The translations under genes were made by a program, and so were the position numbers. A model generated the notes under the pieces. The model worked only from the letters and a program-made list of their open reading frames with translations, made no database searches and was not told the DNA's origin. Positions 49,501 to 60,189 of a stretch of 64,000 nucleotides of DNA are shown piece after piece. The stretch's first letter is position 1. Each line of letters starts with the position of its first letter. This stretch comes from Luzula sylvatica (lineage: Eukaryota; Streptophyta; Magnoliopsida; Poales; Juncaceae), in assembly GCA_946800325.1 (NCBI GenBank), contig OX326957.1:28181054-28245053 (forward strand). Direction: 5' to 3'.

Positions 49501-50509
49501 TCTTGTACTATATGTAGACGACATCTTGATCATAGGAAACGACATTCCGATGCTTACGGATGTTAAGAAGTATTTAAATACTCGTTTCGCTATGAAAGAT
49601 TTGGGCGAGGCCGCCTATATATTAGGCGTGAGGATTTATAGAGATAGATCCAAGAAGTTACTCGGCTTGAGTCAAAGCACGTACATCGACAAAGTGTTGA
49701 AACGGTTTTCAATGCAAAATTCGAAGAAAGGACTTCTTCCAATGTCGAGTGGCATATCGTATTCTAAAGCTCAATGTCCGACATCGAGCGAAGATAAGAA
49801 TGCGATGAGTATTGTTCCATACGCTTCGGCGGTTGGATCAATTATGTATGCCATGATTTGTACGCGCCCCGATGTGTCGTATGCATTGAGCGTCGTTTCG
49901 CGTTACCAATCTAATCCAGGGGATATGCATTGGATCGCGGTTAAGAACATCCTTAAGTACTTACGAAGAACTAAGGATCAATTTCTAATTTATGGTGGAA
50001 AGACATCCGGGTTGGTCATCAATGGATATACCGACGCCAGTTTCCAAACATGTGTCGATGACTTTCGATCACAAAGCGGATACGTGTTTTGTCTAAATGG
50101 TGGAGCGGTAGTTTGGAAAAGTTCCAAACAACCCACGATAGCAGACTCTACAACTGAATCGGAGTATATTGCGGCTTCCGAAGCGGCAAAGGAGGCGGTT
50201 TGGATCAAGAAGTTTGTGTCGGAGCTTGGTGTAGTCCCGAGCATCTCGGAACCTGTAGTTGTGTATTGCGACAATACGGGCGCAATAGCACAGTCCAAGG
50301 AACCGAGGGCACATCACCGCTCCAAGCACATACTCAGAAAATTTCACTTGATCCGTGAGATTTTGCAAAGGAAGGATGTGATCATTGAGAAGATTGATAC
50401 TGACAGGAATGTTGCGGACCCGTTTACTAAGCCACTCTCGCAAGCTAAGCACGATTATCATGCGAAAGCTATAGGTTTGAGATACCTAGAGGAGGAAGAG
50501 AGTAGTTAG
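46538..50509 (+). CDS. Copia gag-pol polyprotein, intact
   Basis: One open frame of 1323 residues carries all retrotransposition functions of this Ty1/copia-type element. Order: gag (about 10-240) with a basic Lys/Arg-rich linker; CCHC zinc knuckle CFHCHKAGHWKRDC (252-265), which binds RNA; aspartic protease with the DTG triad at 302-304; GAG-pre-integrase HHCC region near 440-485; integrase core with D502, D565 and E601 (DD35E); a chromatin-facing linker; reverse transcriptase with YVDD at 992-995; and RNase H with the TDAS motif (D1166). The protease-integrase-RT-RNase H order is diagnostic of copia rather than gypsy. No stop or frameshift is present, and gag and pol share one frame as in most plant copia elements. 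The ATG at 46538 is chosen as the first in frame; a second at residue 9 is possible. Exact lineage not assigned. Confidence 0.97.
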   Translation: MSSSNTNTMSIRSTLEKDKLVGRNYFDWHRNLRIVLRQEGKSHVLDTELVEPGPDATAEEKAAFEKLKKDSNDVTCLMLACMDASLQKQFEDSDAHIIDVVLKEMFQEQERIERFSMLKELVNCKMPSGSSVSSHVLKVQALIDRLEKLGEKLSKIMQQDLILCALPPMFSPFVTNYHMHSMDKTIPELHGMLKNFESETLKSSGENRARVAGNVLTIQNKDRKRSKSKGGSAKKRSKPNKRGKEKSKDETCFHCHKAGHWKRDCKSYLEEVKKGKAVSATGLSGINVIEVNISTMTNWVLDTGCGTHICRNMQVLQNSRRLEKGEVDLRVGNGARVAAFAVGVVNLTLPSVLILVLNNCYYVPTLCKNIISVSKLANDGYEFVIRNNEFSICKDSIIYGNVLLENGLYVLDFDHGNNKSIYNVNAKRIKPKVDNRTFFWHCRLGHVNEKRIARLHKDGMLDSFELDSFGNCESCLLGKMTKAPFSKVGERSNDLLELIHSDVCGPMSIEARGGYRYFVTFTDDHSRYGYIYLMRTKAETFEKFKEFQNEVENQLGKKIKAIRSDRGGEYLSYEFEDHLKDCGIVPQWTPAGTPQWNGVSERRNRTLLDMVRSMMSQTSLPKSFWGYALETAAYLLNRIPSKSVPKTPYEIWTGKVPKLSYVKIWGCEAYVRRLIADKLDPKSEKCLFVGYPKETKGYYFYHPYENKVFVARGGTFLEEEFISKRMDGYEIDLEEIREPQRNVEPMNVDPVSSNVEDPESSAQGAIRRSGRIRQEPIRYGFIVANDDEVEFIDDEPTSYREPMKSEDSDKWQTAMKSEIQSMYDNQVWNLIDPPPGVKPVGCKWVFKKKTDMDGNVNTYKARLVAKGFKQIHGVDYEETFSPVAMLKSIRILLAISAYYDYEIWQMDVKTAFLNGNLEEDVYMTQPEGFVDSKSPNKVCKLQRSIYGLKQASRSWNIRFDEVIREYNFVKNVEEPCVYKKVSGSRVVFLVLYVDDILIIGNDIPMLTDVKKYLNTRFAMKDLGEAAYILGVRIYRDRSKKLLGLSQSTYIDKVLKRFSMQNSKKGLLPMSSGISYSKAQCPTSSEDKNAMSIVPYASAVGSIMYAMICTRPDVSYALSVVSRYQSNPGDMHWIAVKNILKYLRRTKDQFLIYGGKTSGLVINGYTDASFQTCVDDFRSQSGYVFCLNGGAVVWKSSKQPTIADSTTESEYIAASEAAKEAVWIKKFVSELGVVPSISEPVVVYCDNTGAIAQSKEPRAHHRSKHILRKFHLIREILQRKDVIIEKIDTDRNVADPFTKPLSQAKHDYHAKAIGLRYLEEEESS

Positions 50510-51660
50510 TTATCTAAAACGATAATTTCGTAGGACGAGATTAGTCTAATAGATTAGTAAACGTTGTATCACCCCAAACTTATCTTATAGTAATGCAATT
50601 TCAGAATTTTAAAATTTTTTCATTTTGCATCTATCTTATATGAAAACTGTGTGCTGGGTTGTGTAATATGATTCTTACATGAACCTTGATTTGAACTTGT
50701 GTGGACGTCGACATGGTTGAGGACCATGTGCAGCAAAACCGTCACACTTAAAGTGTCATTTCTAAACATCCCTAGTCGCGGATCAGCTTGCTTAAGAGAG
50801 AAGCATTTCTATTATTAGATAATAGACTGAACGCGTACACTAGTACGTTTGCCGAGGAGATGATTATGTTTTGCTAATCATGGGACAAAGGAGTTTGTCG
50901 AATCGGGAACGTAGATATATGTTAGGTTACATATATTGGATATGACCGAAGCCGCGAGACCATGACATGGTTTAGTCATTATAGATGGACTTGCGACGGA
51001 TGGGGTTTTAGATTCTTCATACTTGAGGGGATCATTGATTGCGTTACGTGCGTAACACAATGCTTTGATATGATCTTACGCTCACCGTAACAGGGAGTTA
51101 AAAGGGTCATCATTGGGTATTGTCCGAAACACGGAATTCAATGTGAGTCTCCAAGATAGGAATTGTTTATTCCGAAAGGAAGAGATATCTCTTAGGCGCC
51201 GCTCGATGAGTCGATTAACGAAAACTGTGGCCACAGTCAATGATATTAATGGTTAATATCGATTGAAATTTGTTAACTCAACTCGGAATCGGGGAATAAG
51301 TATAGTTAATCAAATTATAAGGATGACTATTACCGTGTCTTTTGATTAACGGATATCGTAAACAAGAGAACTAGTAACTGCTATTCGAGATAGGCACAAT
51401 GATCACAATCATTTTTCGTTTAACATGGGTAGCTATGATGGAGTGACTAGATCCCGCTCATGAGCTTGTAGGCATTGGAAACAACCTACTGCCATCGTTA
51501 AGTCGAACCTACATGGTCACACAACGAGTCGTACTAAGTCGGGCTTGATAATAAAATCGGCACATTGATGTGCATAGCTTGGTATTTGATACGCGAGCTA
51601 TATTCTCTAAAATCGTGCGTATTGGATATGCATGAGTACCTTTTAGGTAGATCTGAAATT
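50510..51660 (+). other. Noncoding 3' internal region of young copia element
   Basis: About 1.15 kb between the pol stop and the polypurine tract has no element protein but is conserved in two older copies (32500-33600 and 3009-5505, both on the opposite strand). It contains the hairpin at 51038-51061. Conservation without a sense reading frame suggests RNA-level or cis function, or simply common descent. Confidence 0.75.
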
Positions 51661-51671
51661 GAGTGGGAGAC
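51661..51671 (+). promoter_or_regulatory. Polypurine tract of young copia
   Basis: GAGTGGGAGAC directly precedes the 3' LTR; the same tract (complement) is at 32500-32510 in the old element. It primes plus-strand DNA synthesis. Confidence 0.85.
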
Positions 51672-52646
51672 TGAAAGAAATACAGTTTCGGATCAACCGT
51701 AAAAGTGTACACAAGGATAAACGAATGTAGTCGTACATTCGTGGCCATAACTTTCAGTGGGAAAATCCAATTAGAATGGTTCAAATTGGGTTAGATAGAT
51801 AATGAGATTATCTACAACCTTCATATAGAAATATATTTCATATGAACGAAGTATAAGTGTTGTTTCTGTGAAATACCGAAAGGGTGCAACAGTATGACAT
51901 ACAGTTAGTAAAATAGTCATAACTTTTGCATACGAACTCCAATTGGGCTGGGCCAAATTGGGTTGAGTAGATAATAAGATTATCTACAACTTTCGTGTTG
52001 GTTGATTTTCTGTCAGAGAAATTTATCAATTTCGTCTGGACAGAATACTGAACAGGTTCATACAGTTTTCTGTGTGAAAGGGTGTATATTGGATATACAT
52101 GCCTTTTGGCTAATCCTTATCCTATTAGGTATAAATAGGATATTCTCTCTCATCTTCACAAAGGAATTCAGAAGTAATTCAAAGCAATATTCTGCCCAAG
52201 ACACAAGAAAAGAGCAAATTCAGATTTGATCTTTTGTGAGTGAAAAGGCACGAAGAGAGATTAATAGAGAATCGATCGAGATCAAGCAAGTGCATCGATA
52301 CATTGTCTAGGCAGGTGTATCCGTGTCCGGCGTCTTCCGACTCAAGGTGGATACGTGTGGAGGAGCAACACTTGGGGCTCTCCGTTGTGATCGAACCGAA
52401 GGATCGAAGAACGGGAACGAACGGTGAAGGACGCACGGTATGGGACGCGCGTAAAGTCACCAACGTGACCGAAGGAATAGGAGGCAGCGATCAACCCTTC
52501 GTGTTCCATCAATTTGGAACTGGTATGGATCTAACCTTCTATTTGCATCGTACCCTCGAAGTCGTGGCGTGATCTCGGGAATCGGGGAATCGGACCGGGC
52601 CTACATATCCGCTGCGCGGGCCCGGGGCCGGGGATATTCCCCAACA
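51672..52646 (+). repeat. 3' LTR of young copia element
   Basis: 975 bp, identical to the 5' LTR except for about two substitutions. It is followed by the target duplication ATCCC. Confidence 0.95.
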
Positions 52647-52651
52647 ATCCC

Positions 52652-53211
52652 CGCATCCTCGTATCACATACAAGGTCCGTTACAACGGACCAATGTCCGT
52701 TACAACGGACTATGCGTTTATTCACAGTCCTTCTCACATCCCTGTATCCTATACATGGTCCGTTACAACGGATCAACCAGTCCGTTATAACGGACTATGT
52801 GATTTTCGCAGATTTTCCCCAATTTTTGTATCTTATACAGTGTCCGTTACAACGGATCAACAAGTCCGTTATAACGGACTATGTAATTTTCGCAGAAATT
52901 CCCAATTTCCTGTATCTCATACAGTGTCCGTTACAACGGATCAACCAGTCCGTTGTAAACGGACTATGCGATTTTTCTGCTGTTTCGTTTGTTTTCGCTC
53001 GTTTCCTAAACGATTAATCATGAAACCTTTTTACGATCATTCCTAGATATTCTCAATCAACTTTTGATCGATATCTAGCGAATTCTACTTGTGATTTTAA
53101 CGAAATTTGAATTTCTCTATATGTAACATCATGCTAACGGGTACGAACTTTGATAACCCGTACGTATATCATATATACGACTATGATTCAACCCTCGAAT
53201 CGATGGCGATC
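52652..53211 (-). other. Old copia leader, part 2, with right half of palindrome array
   Basis: 52675-52962 contains eight more TCCGTT-NN-AACGGA units arranged as pairs in an approximately 85-bp tandem repeat (about four copies; each includes TCTTATACAGTGTCCGTTAC-like text). The remainder up to the PBS is leader sequence conserved with 45000-45240 of the young element. Confidence 0.85.
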
Positions 53212-53223
53212 GCTCTGATACCA
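53212..53223 (-). promoter_or_regulatory. Primer-binding site of old copia
   Basis: GCTCTGATACCA is the exact complement of TGGTATCAGAGC and lies one base from the LTR, proving the minus orientation of the outer element. Confidence 0.92.
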
Positions 53224-53224
53224 C

Positions 53225-53771
53225 TGTTGGGAATTCACCCGACCCCGGGCCCGCGCAGCGGATACGAAGGCCCGGTCCGGTTCCCTAAATCCAAGATCAC
53301 GCCATGACTTCGAGGGTACGATGCAATAGAAGGATAGACGATTACTAGCGTGAAATTGATCACGCACGACGGGTTGATCGCTCGTATCCTTTCTTTCTCC
53401 GGTGTCACGTTGGTGACTAGCCCGTGCGTCCCATACCACACGTCTCCCACCGTCTTGACACGCCTCCGGTTGTCTTTCGTGCGTCCCACGTCCACACTCT
53501 TCCACAGCCAACAGTTTTTCTCCTTCGGTTTGATCACAATCGAAGAGCCACAAGTGTCGCTCCTCTACTTGTATCCATCGTGAGTCGGAGTTCGTCGGTC
53601 GCGGGTGCAACTACCTAGACGATGCACCGGCAAACTTGCTTGATCGATTCTCTATTCCGAGAAAAACTCTTTTTCTCGGTTTTCTCTCTTCGCACTCTTT
53701 CACTCAATGAAAGCTGACTCTATTTCTGGACAATTCTATTGATTAGAATCAATTGGACTGAATGATCTGCC

Positions 53772-53816
<45 letters not shown>

Positions 53817-54285
53817 CATATTTATATCACATAGGATAATGATGGGCCAAAATGCATGTATATCCAATATACACCCTTTCACACAGAAAACTGCATGAAC
53901 CTGTTCAGTATTCTGTCGAAACGAAAATATTAAATCGTACCAACCGACTTTAAACCCTCACGAAAGTTCTAGATAATCTTATTATCGTTCCAACCCAATT
54001 TGGCCTGGCCCAATTGGAGTTCGGATGCGAATGTTACGGACGTTTTACTAACTGTATGTTCAAACGGTCGCACCCTTTCGAGATTCCATTAAAACGACAC
54101 TCATACTTCGTTCAAATGAAACATATTTCTACATGAAGGTTGTAGATAATCTTATTATCTATCTAACCCAATTTGAACCATTCAAATTGGATTTTCCTAC
54201 TGAAAGATATGACCACGAATGTACGTTTACATTCGTTTATCCTTGTGTACACTTTTACGGTTGATCCGAAATTTTATTTCCTTCA
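53225..54285 (-). repeat. 5' LTR of old copia element
   Basis: 1061 bp. It is longer than its partner mainly because of an expanded (GA)n microsatellite at about 53773-53813. It ends TTCCTTCA before the duplication ACATC. Confidence 0.92.
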
Positions 54286-55217
54286 ACATCATCTTACACT
54301 GATGATGTGTCAAGATATTATTCGTTAGATTCATGTTGGACCAGTTGTATTTGAATTTGAATTTTTTCACAATATGTTGCATGATCAATTGTCAATACAA
54401 ATAGAATTTAAAGAGTTTAAATATCTAACATTAATAAATTAATATATAATATCATAAAACATACATCAAATATTGTTAGTAATCTTCATAATATAATTTT
54501 TTAAAATTAAGAAATATATTTACTTGAATTTTACCTTTATTTTGAGATCCTTATTATCATATATTCAATATTTTTTTCTAACTTAAAATTATGAAAACAA
54601 TTACGTCAAAAAATATATAAAAATAAATATAATTACATTATTGACTTGTAAGCCTAATTATTATTATTTTTAAAACTATCACTGAAAAAAATTGCACATA
54701 CTACGAACTACTGAGTATGTTATATTTGTATTTTTACTTCAAACAATTTCATGTTAATCTTTAAAAATAATAATAATAATGAAAGATATTTATTTACTAA
54801 ACGCAAATAATTTCTTTAACTCATATAATACTTTTCAATAATAAACATGAAACATAAAATTTATCAGGCACAATTAATTTTTTTAAACTTTTAAAATGTT
54901 ATTATTCTTATTTTTAGATATGAAAATTTAAAATATCATATGATTTTGCTTTTTATTTATGTCCACGAACGTTATTTTATTATCTTAAGGTAACATTTAT
55001 TCTATTGTATGTATTGCATTAAAGTACTAAATAAATATTTCGAATTGTGTCGGATTGAAAAATAATATAATGATTTGTCATCATCAAAATTTCTTAATCA
55101 ATATGATTTTTATTTTCACAAAGTCTTATGTTTGATCCCAAAAAATCATAACTATATATTATTTGTATGACAAAAGAAATGAAACAAAAACGCCGCGAAG
55201 CACGGGTAATCTCCTAG
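54286..55217 (+). mobile_element. Helitron-like repeat, right part, ending CTAG
   Basis: It continues the repeat unit split by the old copia (see 30975-31459). It ends with CGCCGCGAAGCACGGGTAATCTCCTAG (shown here only as end text; CTAG at 55214-55217, followed by T), a GC-rich imperfect hairpin a few bases before CTAG, as in Helitrons. No proteins. Left boundary not determined. Confidence 0.55.
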
Positions 55218-57926
55218 TTATATTATATATTATGAATCAATTGGGATGAAAATAATCAAGTTAAAATTCGAGCTCAAATTTATAATGAGTTTAATCCGAG
55301 CGAGCTGATTCTCACTCAAACTCGACTCAATAAATGTTCAAGCTAACTCGGCTTGGTTCAATTAATTTCGAGCTGATGTCAAGCGAGTTACTATCGAATT
55401 ATAATCGAGTCGAGTACGAGCCACGAGGTAAAGTTGCAGTCCTACTCACAATCATAAATACAATATATGTTCAAATAAAAATTTAAAATTAAATTGTTCA
55501 TACTATATACATATATAATTAAACTAAAATTTATATTATATCACAATATATGTTCCTATAACAAAAATTAAGTCGTATTCATATTCATATATTATATTTA
55601 AATCGTAATCATATCACTTTATTATCTGCATCATATCTAAATCCAGATTGTCGGACATAAGATTTTTTTTGTTACAAATTAGACATACCCTCTATTCCGC
55701 TTTTATTCACGAGCAATACAATGTTTCAAACTAAAATACTCCAGTGATCGATCCTATCCAAAATTTACACACCCTCTTGTTTTGCACCAATTTTTGAGCC
55801 TCCTCATGAAGCCACATCATCATCCTTATCATGATTATTAACCATTAGATTAGGTGATGTGGCTTCATCATATACATTAATATTATATTTGATCATTTAA
55901 AACAAACATTTTGCATGACTATTTATAAGTATTAATTTGAACCGTTAGATTTAGTGATGTGATGTGGTTTAATCTCAATCACTAAATTTTTATTAGATTT
56001 TTTGAAGATCATATTTTGTGTAGTCATTTATGTGTCATTATTTTACATTATATTTTAACCATTCTTAAAAATCCACATCATCATACATTAATGATGTGGA
56101 CTATTATTATTGGTTAGGTTCGCATTAGAACAAGTCTAATCAATTGTTTAATATTTCACATAAGATTACATGATCAAATGTGAATGCAATGGAAAATGAA
56201 AAGTTTATATATGAAATACTAATAATCTAATATGTAATATTATAAAACATACAACATATATTAATATCATTTTTACAATTTTAATTTCAAAAACTCATCA
56301 AGTACATTCATTTTAATTTCCTCTTTATTTTGACATCCATATTAGCATAATTCATACATACCGTTTTTCATAATTTCAATTTGTAAAAATATTATGTAAG
56401 AAAATATAATGCAAAAAAATACATATTTACATAATAGTTTTTAAAATATTTTATTTGCATAATATAATTTTTAAGTATTACTAATATTTTTTTTAAATTA
56501 TAACTATAAGAATCTCATATAATACTAAGTTGATTATATTTGTGTTTTTAAACAAATAAATTTAATATTATTTTTTTCGACCAATAATAGAATTAAGAAA
56601 TAATTTATCCATCTAAATAATTTCTTAAACTTATACACCTATTGAAATAGTATTGTCATTTCAAAAAATGTAAATTAAAAAAAAAATCATATGATATAAA
56701 ATAATTTTTATTTATGTTTATTATAAATTAAATTACTTCCACTATTAAGCTTTATATTATTTTATATTTTTCATTGCATATTCAATTAATAAAGATTATT
56801 ACTACTATACAATTAATAAAGTGTTACTATATATGTTGTATGATTTATTATTTTTATATTTAATATTGTATGAAATATTGCAAACAATGATATATTATTT
56901 GTTGTTCTGTTTCTTTGTGAAATTGTATTATATCTCATATATTATTATATAACGACACTAATATAAATATTATTTTGTGTGTTATTTTTATGTCGCGATA
57001 ATTATGTGTGTTATTCTGTATCGTTGAATTGTTGTTAGACTTATTTTGTATTGTAGGATTTCTAATAGGTTTTTTATAAATTATAAATGCAAAAAAATCA
57101 TTTCGAAATAAAATAATATTAAATTAATTAATATATAATATATAATTTTTGTACAGTATGTAATATTAATATGTAATTAATTATATATAATATTAATATA
57201 TAATTTAATTAATGATATTAATATATAATTTAATTAATATATAATATTAATATATAATTTAATTAAATAAAATCATATAATTAATATATATAATATACTG
57301 CGACTGGCCGTCGCTAAAATTACCGTCGCTAAAAAGATTTAGGGACAACCCGTCGGTAACGTTACCGTCGCTAAAAAGCTTTAGGGACGGCCCGTCGCTA
57401 AAGTAACCGTCGCTAAAAATCTTTAGGGACGGCCCGTCGCTAAACACACCGTCCCTAAAAGCGCTATTGGGACTGCCCGTCCCTAAACCTGCAACATCCC
57501 TTTATTCTGCAGATGGCAGTGTACTCTTTGACCATAACTCATTAGGGACGGCCTGACACAAAATATACCGAACCAAAAGACTGTTAGGGACGGCTCGACC
57601 CTGTCAGGGTCGGAGGCTTCAGGGACGGGTCTTCAGAGACGGTTAACCGACCCGAAATTGATTAGGGACGGTTTTGAGATTATTTAGGGACGGTTTAAAC
57701 CGACCCAAATTAAGTGCTGTGTTGTAGTGTATTTGATTAAAAAAATAAGATTTTTTGTTATCGTAATGTAAAATAATTGTAAAGCATTTGGATAATCATA
57801 GATAAATGAATTCAAATAAATTTATTTTAAGATGATATTTTTAATATTATCATACAAATGTCGAATTTGTATTACAATGAAAAACATAATTTACATTCTC
57901 GCCGCATAGCACGAGTATTCTCCTAG
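55218..57926 (+). mobile_element. Related Helitron-like block with CTAG terminus, containing a CACTA end
   Basis: CATCATACATTAATGATGTGG near 56068 parallels CATCTTACACTGATGATGTG of the preceding block, and the right end GCCGCATAGCACGAG...CTCCTAG (CTAG 57923-57926) parallels the end at 55217. The two are diverged copies of one family. 55260-55430 is a GAGC/TCGA-word repeat. The CACTA terminus at 57296-57729 interrupts it. AT-rich elsewhere, no coding sequence. Confidence 0.5.
57296..57729 (-). mobile_element. CACTA (En/Spm) transposon terminus
   Basis: Read from 57729 on the minus strand it starts CACTACAACACAGCAC, the classical CACTA end. Inward come at least eight subterminal repeats of the form CCGTCCCTAAA and GTCGCTAAA in both orientations (57300-57500 and 57540-57710). 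The other terminus and any transposase are absent from the adjacent sequence, so this is an end fragment or a deletion derivative. Confidence 0.75.
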
Positions 57927-58935
57927 TATGAATAAGTATACTCTGTCCCTTCGTATCTCTCATAATTTTATTTTAATTTTGATCCGAATTAAGTTGTACT
58001 TGGAGACATTAAGATGATAAATCCCAAATGATGTTTAGGTCGGAGACTGATTTAAAAATTCAAGATTATATTTAAGTGATAATTGGTAATATAATTAGTT
58101 GATTCGGATCTCGAATCTACAATTTGCTTGAGCGATGAATCTTAGGGGTGTGAACGGTTCGGATAGTGGTCATACCAGACAGGCTCGGCCCACCATTGAC
58201 ATGAATTTGACGTATGTCAAAGGTCAACCAAAATTTAAGACTCCAATTTTTTTTGGAGCTAGACGTAATCAACCCGAACCGTCGTGATTTTTTGTCGTCA
58301 CCGAATCAAGCGTGATCCGGAGGTAATAAACACAAATTCTTCCTTCGATGTTTGATGCGTTTGCACGGATCCCTGTGGTCAAGTTCATCGGACTATTTTT
58401 TTTAATTTCCGTTGCGTTTCTAACCGCGGGACCCAACATTGACCATAATTGAAATTCACATAAGAAAGTGAAGTCGATCGACCCGATGTCCGGAAAGTAC
58501 CTTATCATGGTGATGAAATTTTATTTGTATGTAAAATTAGTTTGACTGTCTCCTAAGGACTACAAATGTATAATGTATACATTATAACGAATTATTCATA
58601 TGCTCATTTGTTCACAATCCCTGAAGGATTTATAATGTCTGAGGCATATTATTAAATCACTTTGGAGATTTGCATGAAACATATTATATTAAATAACTAA
58701 GATCTTTGTCTGAATTGAAGTAATCTGAGCATGTATGATATAATCATTTCAATATTAGCGAAATATTATATGTCTATATCAATGATCAAAATTGATACAT
58801 GCGTATTTTCCGCAAATAGATTATATTTATTTATGATTATTAGAAATTTTGAAGAGTTCCAAAAGACAAATTAATTTTAGATGAAATATTTTAGACAAAT
58901 TAATTTTAGACAAAATCAATAAATTCAAGGGAGAG
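57927..58935. other. Intergenic; possible 3' internal region of an LTR element
   Basis: 58150-58500 is GC-richer, with a short open frame but no recognised domain. 58650-58935 reads like the 3' untranslated part of a copia element and closes with the purine tract AAGGGAGAG at the LTR boundary. Confidence 0.45.
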
Positions 58936-59264
58936 TGTTATAAATATTTATTATTAGTTATAACGTAATATGTGATGTATGTAGTCATGTTTGGATGTGA
59001 AAAATTTAAAATGTATGGACATGAAGAGATACACATTATAGCTTTTACATTGAAACATCCACATTGGATCAAAGGATGTTATGTTTTCTGTATAAGAGTG
59101 TTTTATGTGAATCATTGATACAAACAATTCAGTCAAATAATAAAGGATTTATCTCTCTATATTTCTTGAATTATTTACCTTCTATTTATAATAGTAATTA
59201 TTTGTATTTTTTTTTTTTAACAATTGTGTTAGACGGATTTGTATCGCACAATTTTTTTTTCACA
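58936..59264 (+). mobile_element. Probable copia LTR flanked by PPT-like and PBS-like sequence
   Basis: TGTTATAAATAT...TTTTCACA (329 bp) is preceded by AAGGGAGAG (polypurine tract) and followed by TGGTATAAGA, a decayed tRNA-Met PBS. An LTR with a PPT on its left and a PBS on its right is what unequal recombination between LTRs of tandem elements leaves. No target duplication. Confidence 0.55.
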
Positions 59265-59740
59265 TGGTATAAGAAAATATGACAAAATAAATAAAATATT
59301 TATTGTTATACCTACGTTACCTTGCAAATTAAATCTTTGGAACTTATTTACAATTTTAATATTGAGTCTAAGTAAGACGAAATAAAATAGATTTGGGTAA
59401 CTTATGATACTATAACAATAAAGTTCAATGTCATGTTTTGATATTATATAATCATTAATCCTATTAATACAATTTACAAACAGTTTTCTGAACTCTCAAA
59501 ACGCCACGTCATCATTTAATTAATTTTAATATGAATTTATCAATGTTTTTAAAACCGGACCGAACATCGACCCGGTCGAGTCTCGGATCCGGTTCATTGG
59601 GTTCGACCGGTTCACTCGTTGGTTTGAAAATACAAAGCTTAGATATTTCAATCCAATTATTCAATCACAAGACAAATACAAAGTTTAATACTCAATTAAC
59701 ATACAAAAATCAAACATAAAGTTGTAAAGTTCTTTTAACT
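59265..59740. other. Intergenic with GC-rich CCGGAC/CCGGTC phrase
   Basis: 59546-59625 has CCGGACCGAAC, CCCGGTCGAG and CGACCGGTTC words. A similar CCGGAC-rich phrase recurs at 61745-61790 on the other side of the satellite, so both may be ends of one unassigned transposon. Confidence 0.35.
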
Positions 59741-59741
59741 T

Positions 59742-60060
59742 AATTACAGGGTATAAACAATATTTACAAGCGCCTAAAAGATAAATACAAGTGACTAAAA
59801 GGTAATTACAAGGGCCTAAAATATAATTACAGGGGCATAAAAAAAATTGCAAGGGCCTACAATATAATTACAGGGGCATAAAAGAATTACAAGGGCATAA
59901 AAAATAATTAAGGGGTATAAAAATATTTACAGGGGCCTCAAAGATAATTAAGGGGTATAAAAGAAAATTACAAAACATAAAGATAATTATAGGGCATAAA
60001 TGATATTTATAAAGTACAGGGCAATACATGACATTTTGCGGGGACATAAAAGAAATTTTA
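59742..60060. repeat. Tandem repeat of ACAGGGGCATAAAA-type units (about 20 bp)
   Basis: About 14 variants of AATTACAGGGGCATAAAA / AATTACAAGGGCCTAAAA in direct order. Noncoding. Confidence 0.85.
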
Positions 60061-60189
60061 CAAGGACGGAAGGTGATATTTTGAGATTTTGTAGGGGACA
60101 TCGCAGAAATTTTGTCATACCACATAACCAGTAAAGAGAGGGAAAAATCGTGATGCAGTAAATTTAACTTTATAACTAAGTTCATACCA

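Larger units (their letters stand above)
44010..52646 (+). mobile_element. Young intact copia LTR retrotransposon (inner element)
   Basis: 8637 bp, with two 975-bp LTRs (44010-44984, 51672-52646) starting TGAAAGAAATAC and ending CCCCAACA, flanked by a perfect 5-bp duplication ATCCC (44005-44009, 52647-52651). PBS at 44986-44997, polypurine tract at 51661-51671, intact gag-pol at 46538-50509. The LTRs differ by eye at only two positions (near 44592/52254 and 44642/52304), so insertion was very recent. It lies in the palindrome array of the old copia leader, in the opposite orientation. All parts expected for an autonomous element are present. Confidence 0.97.
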
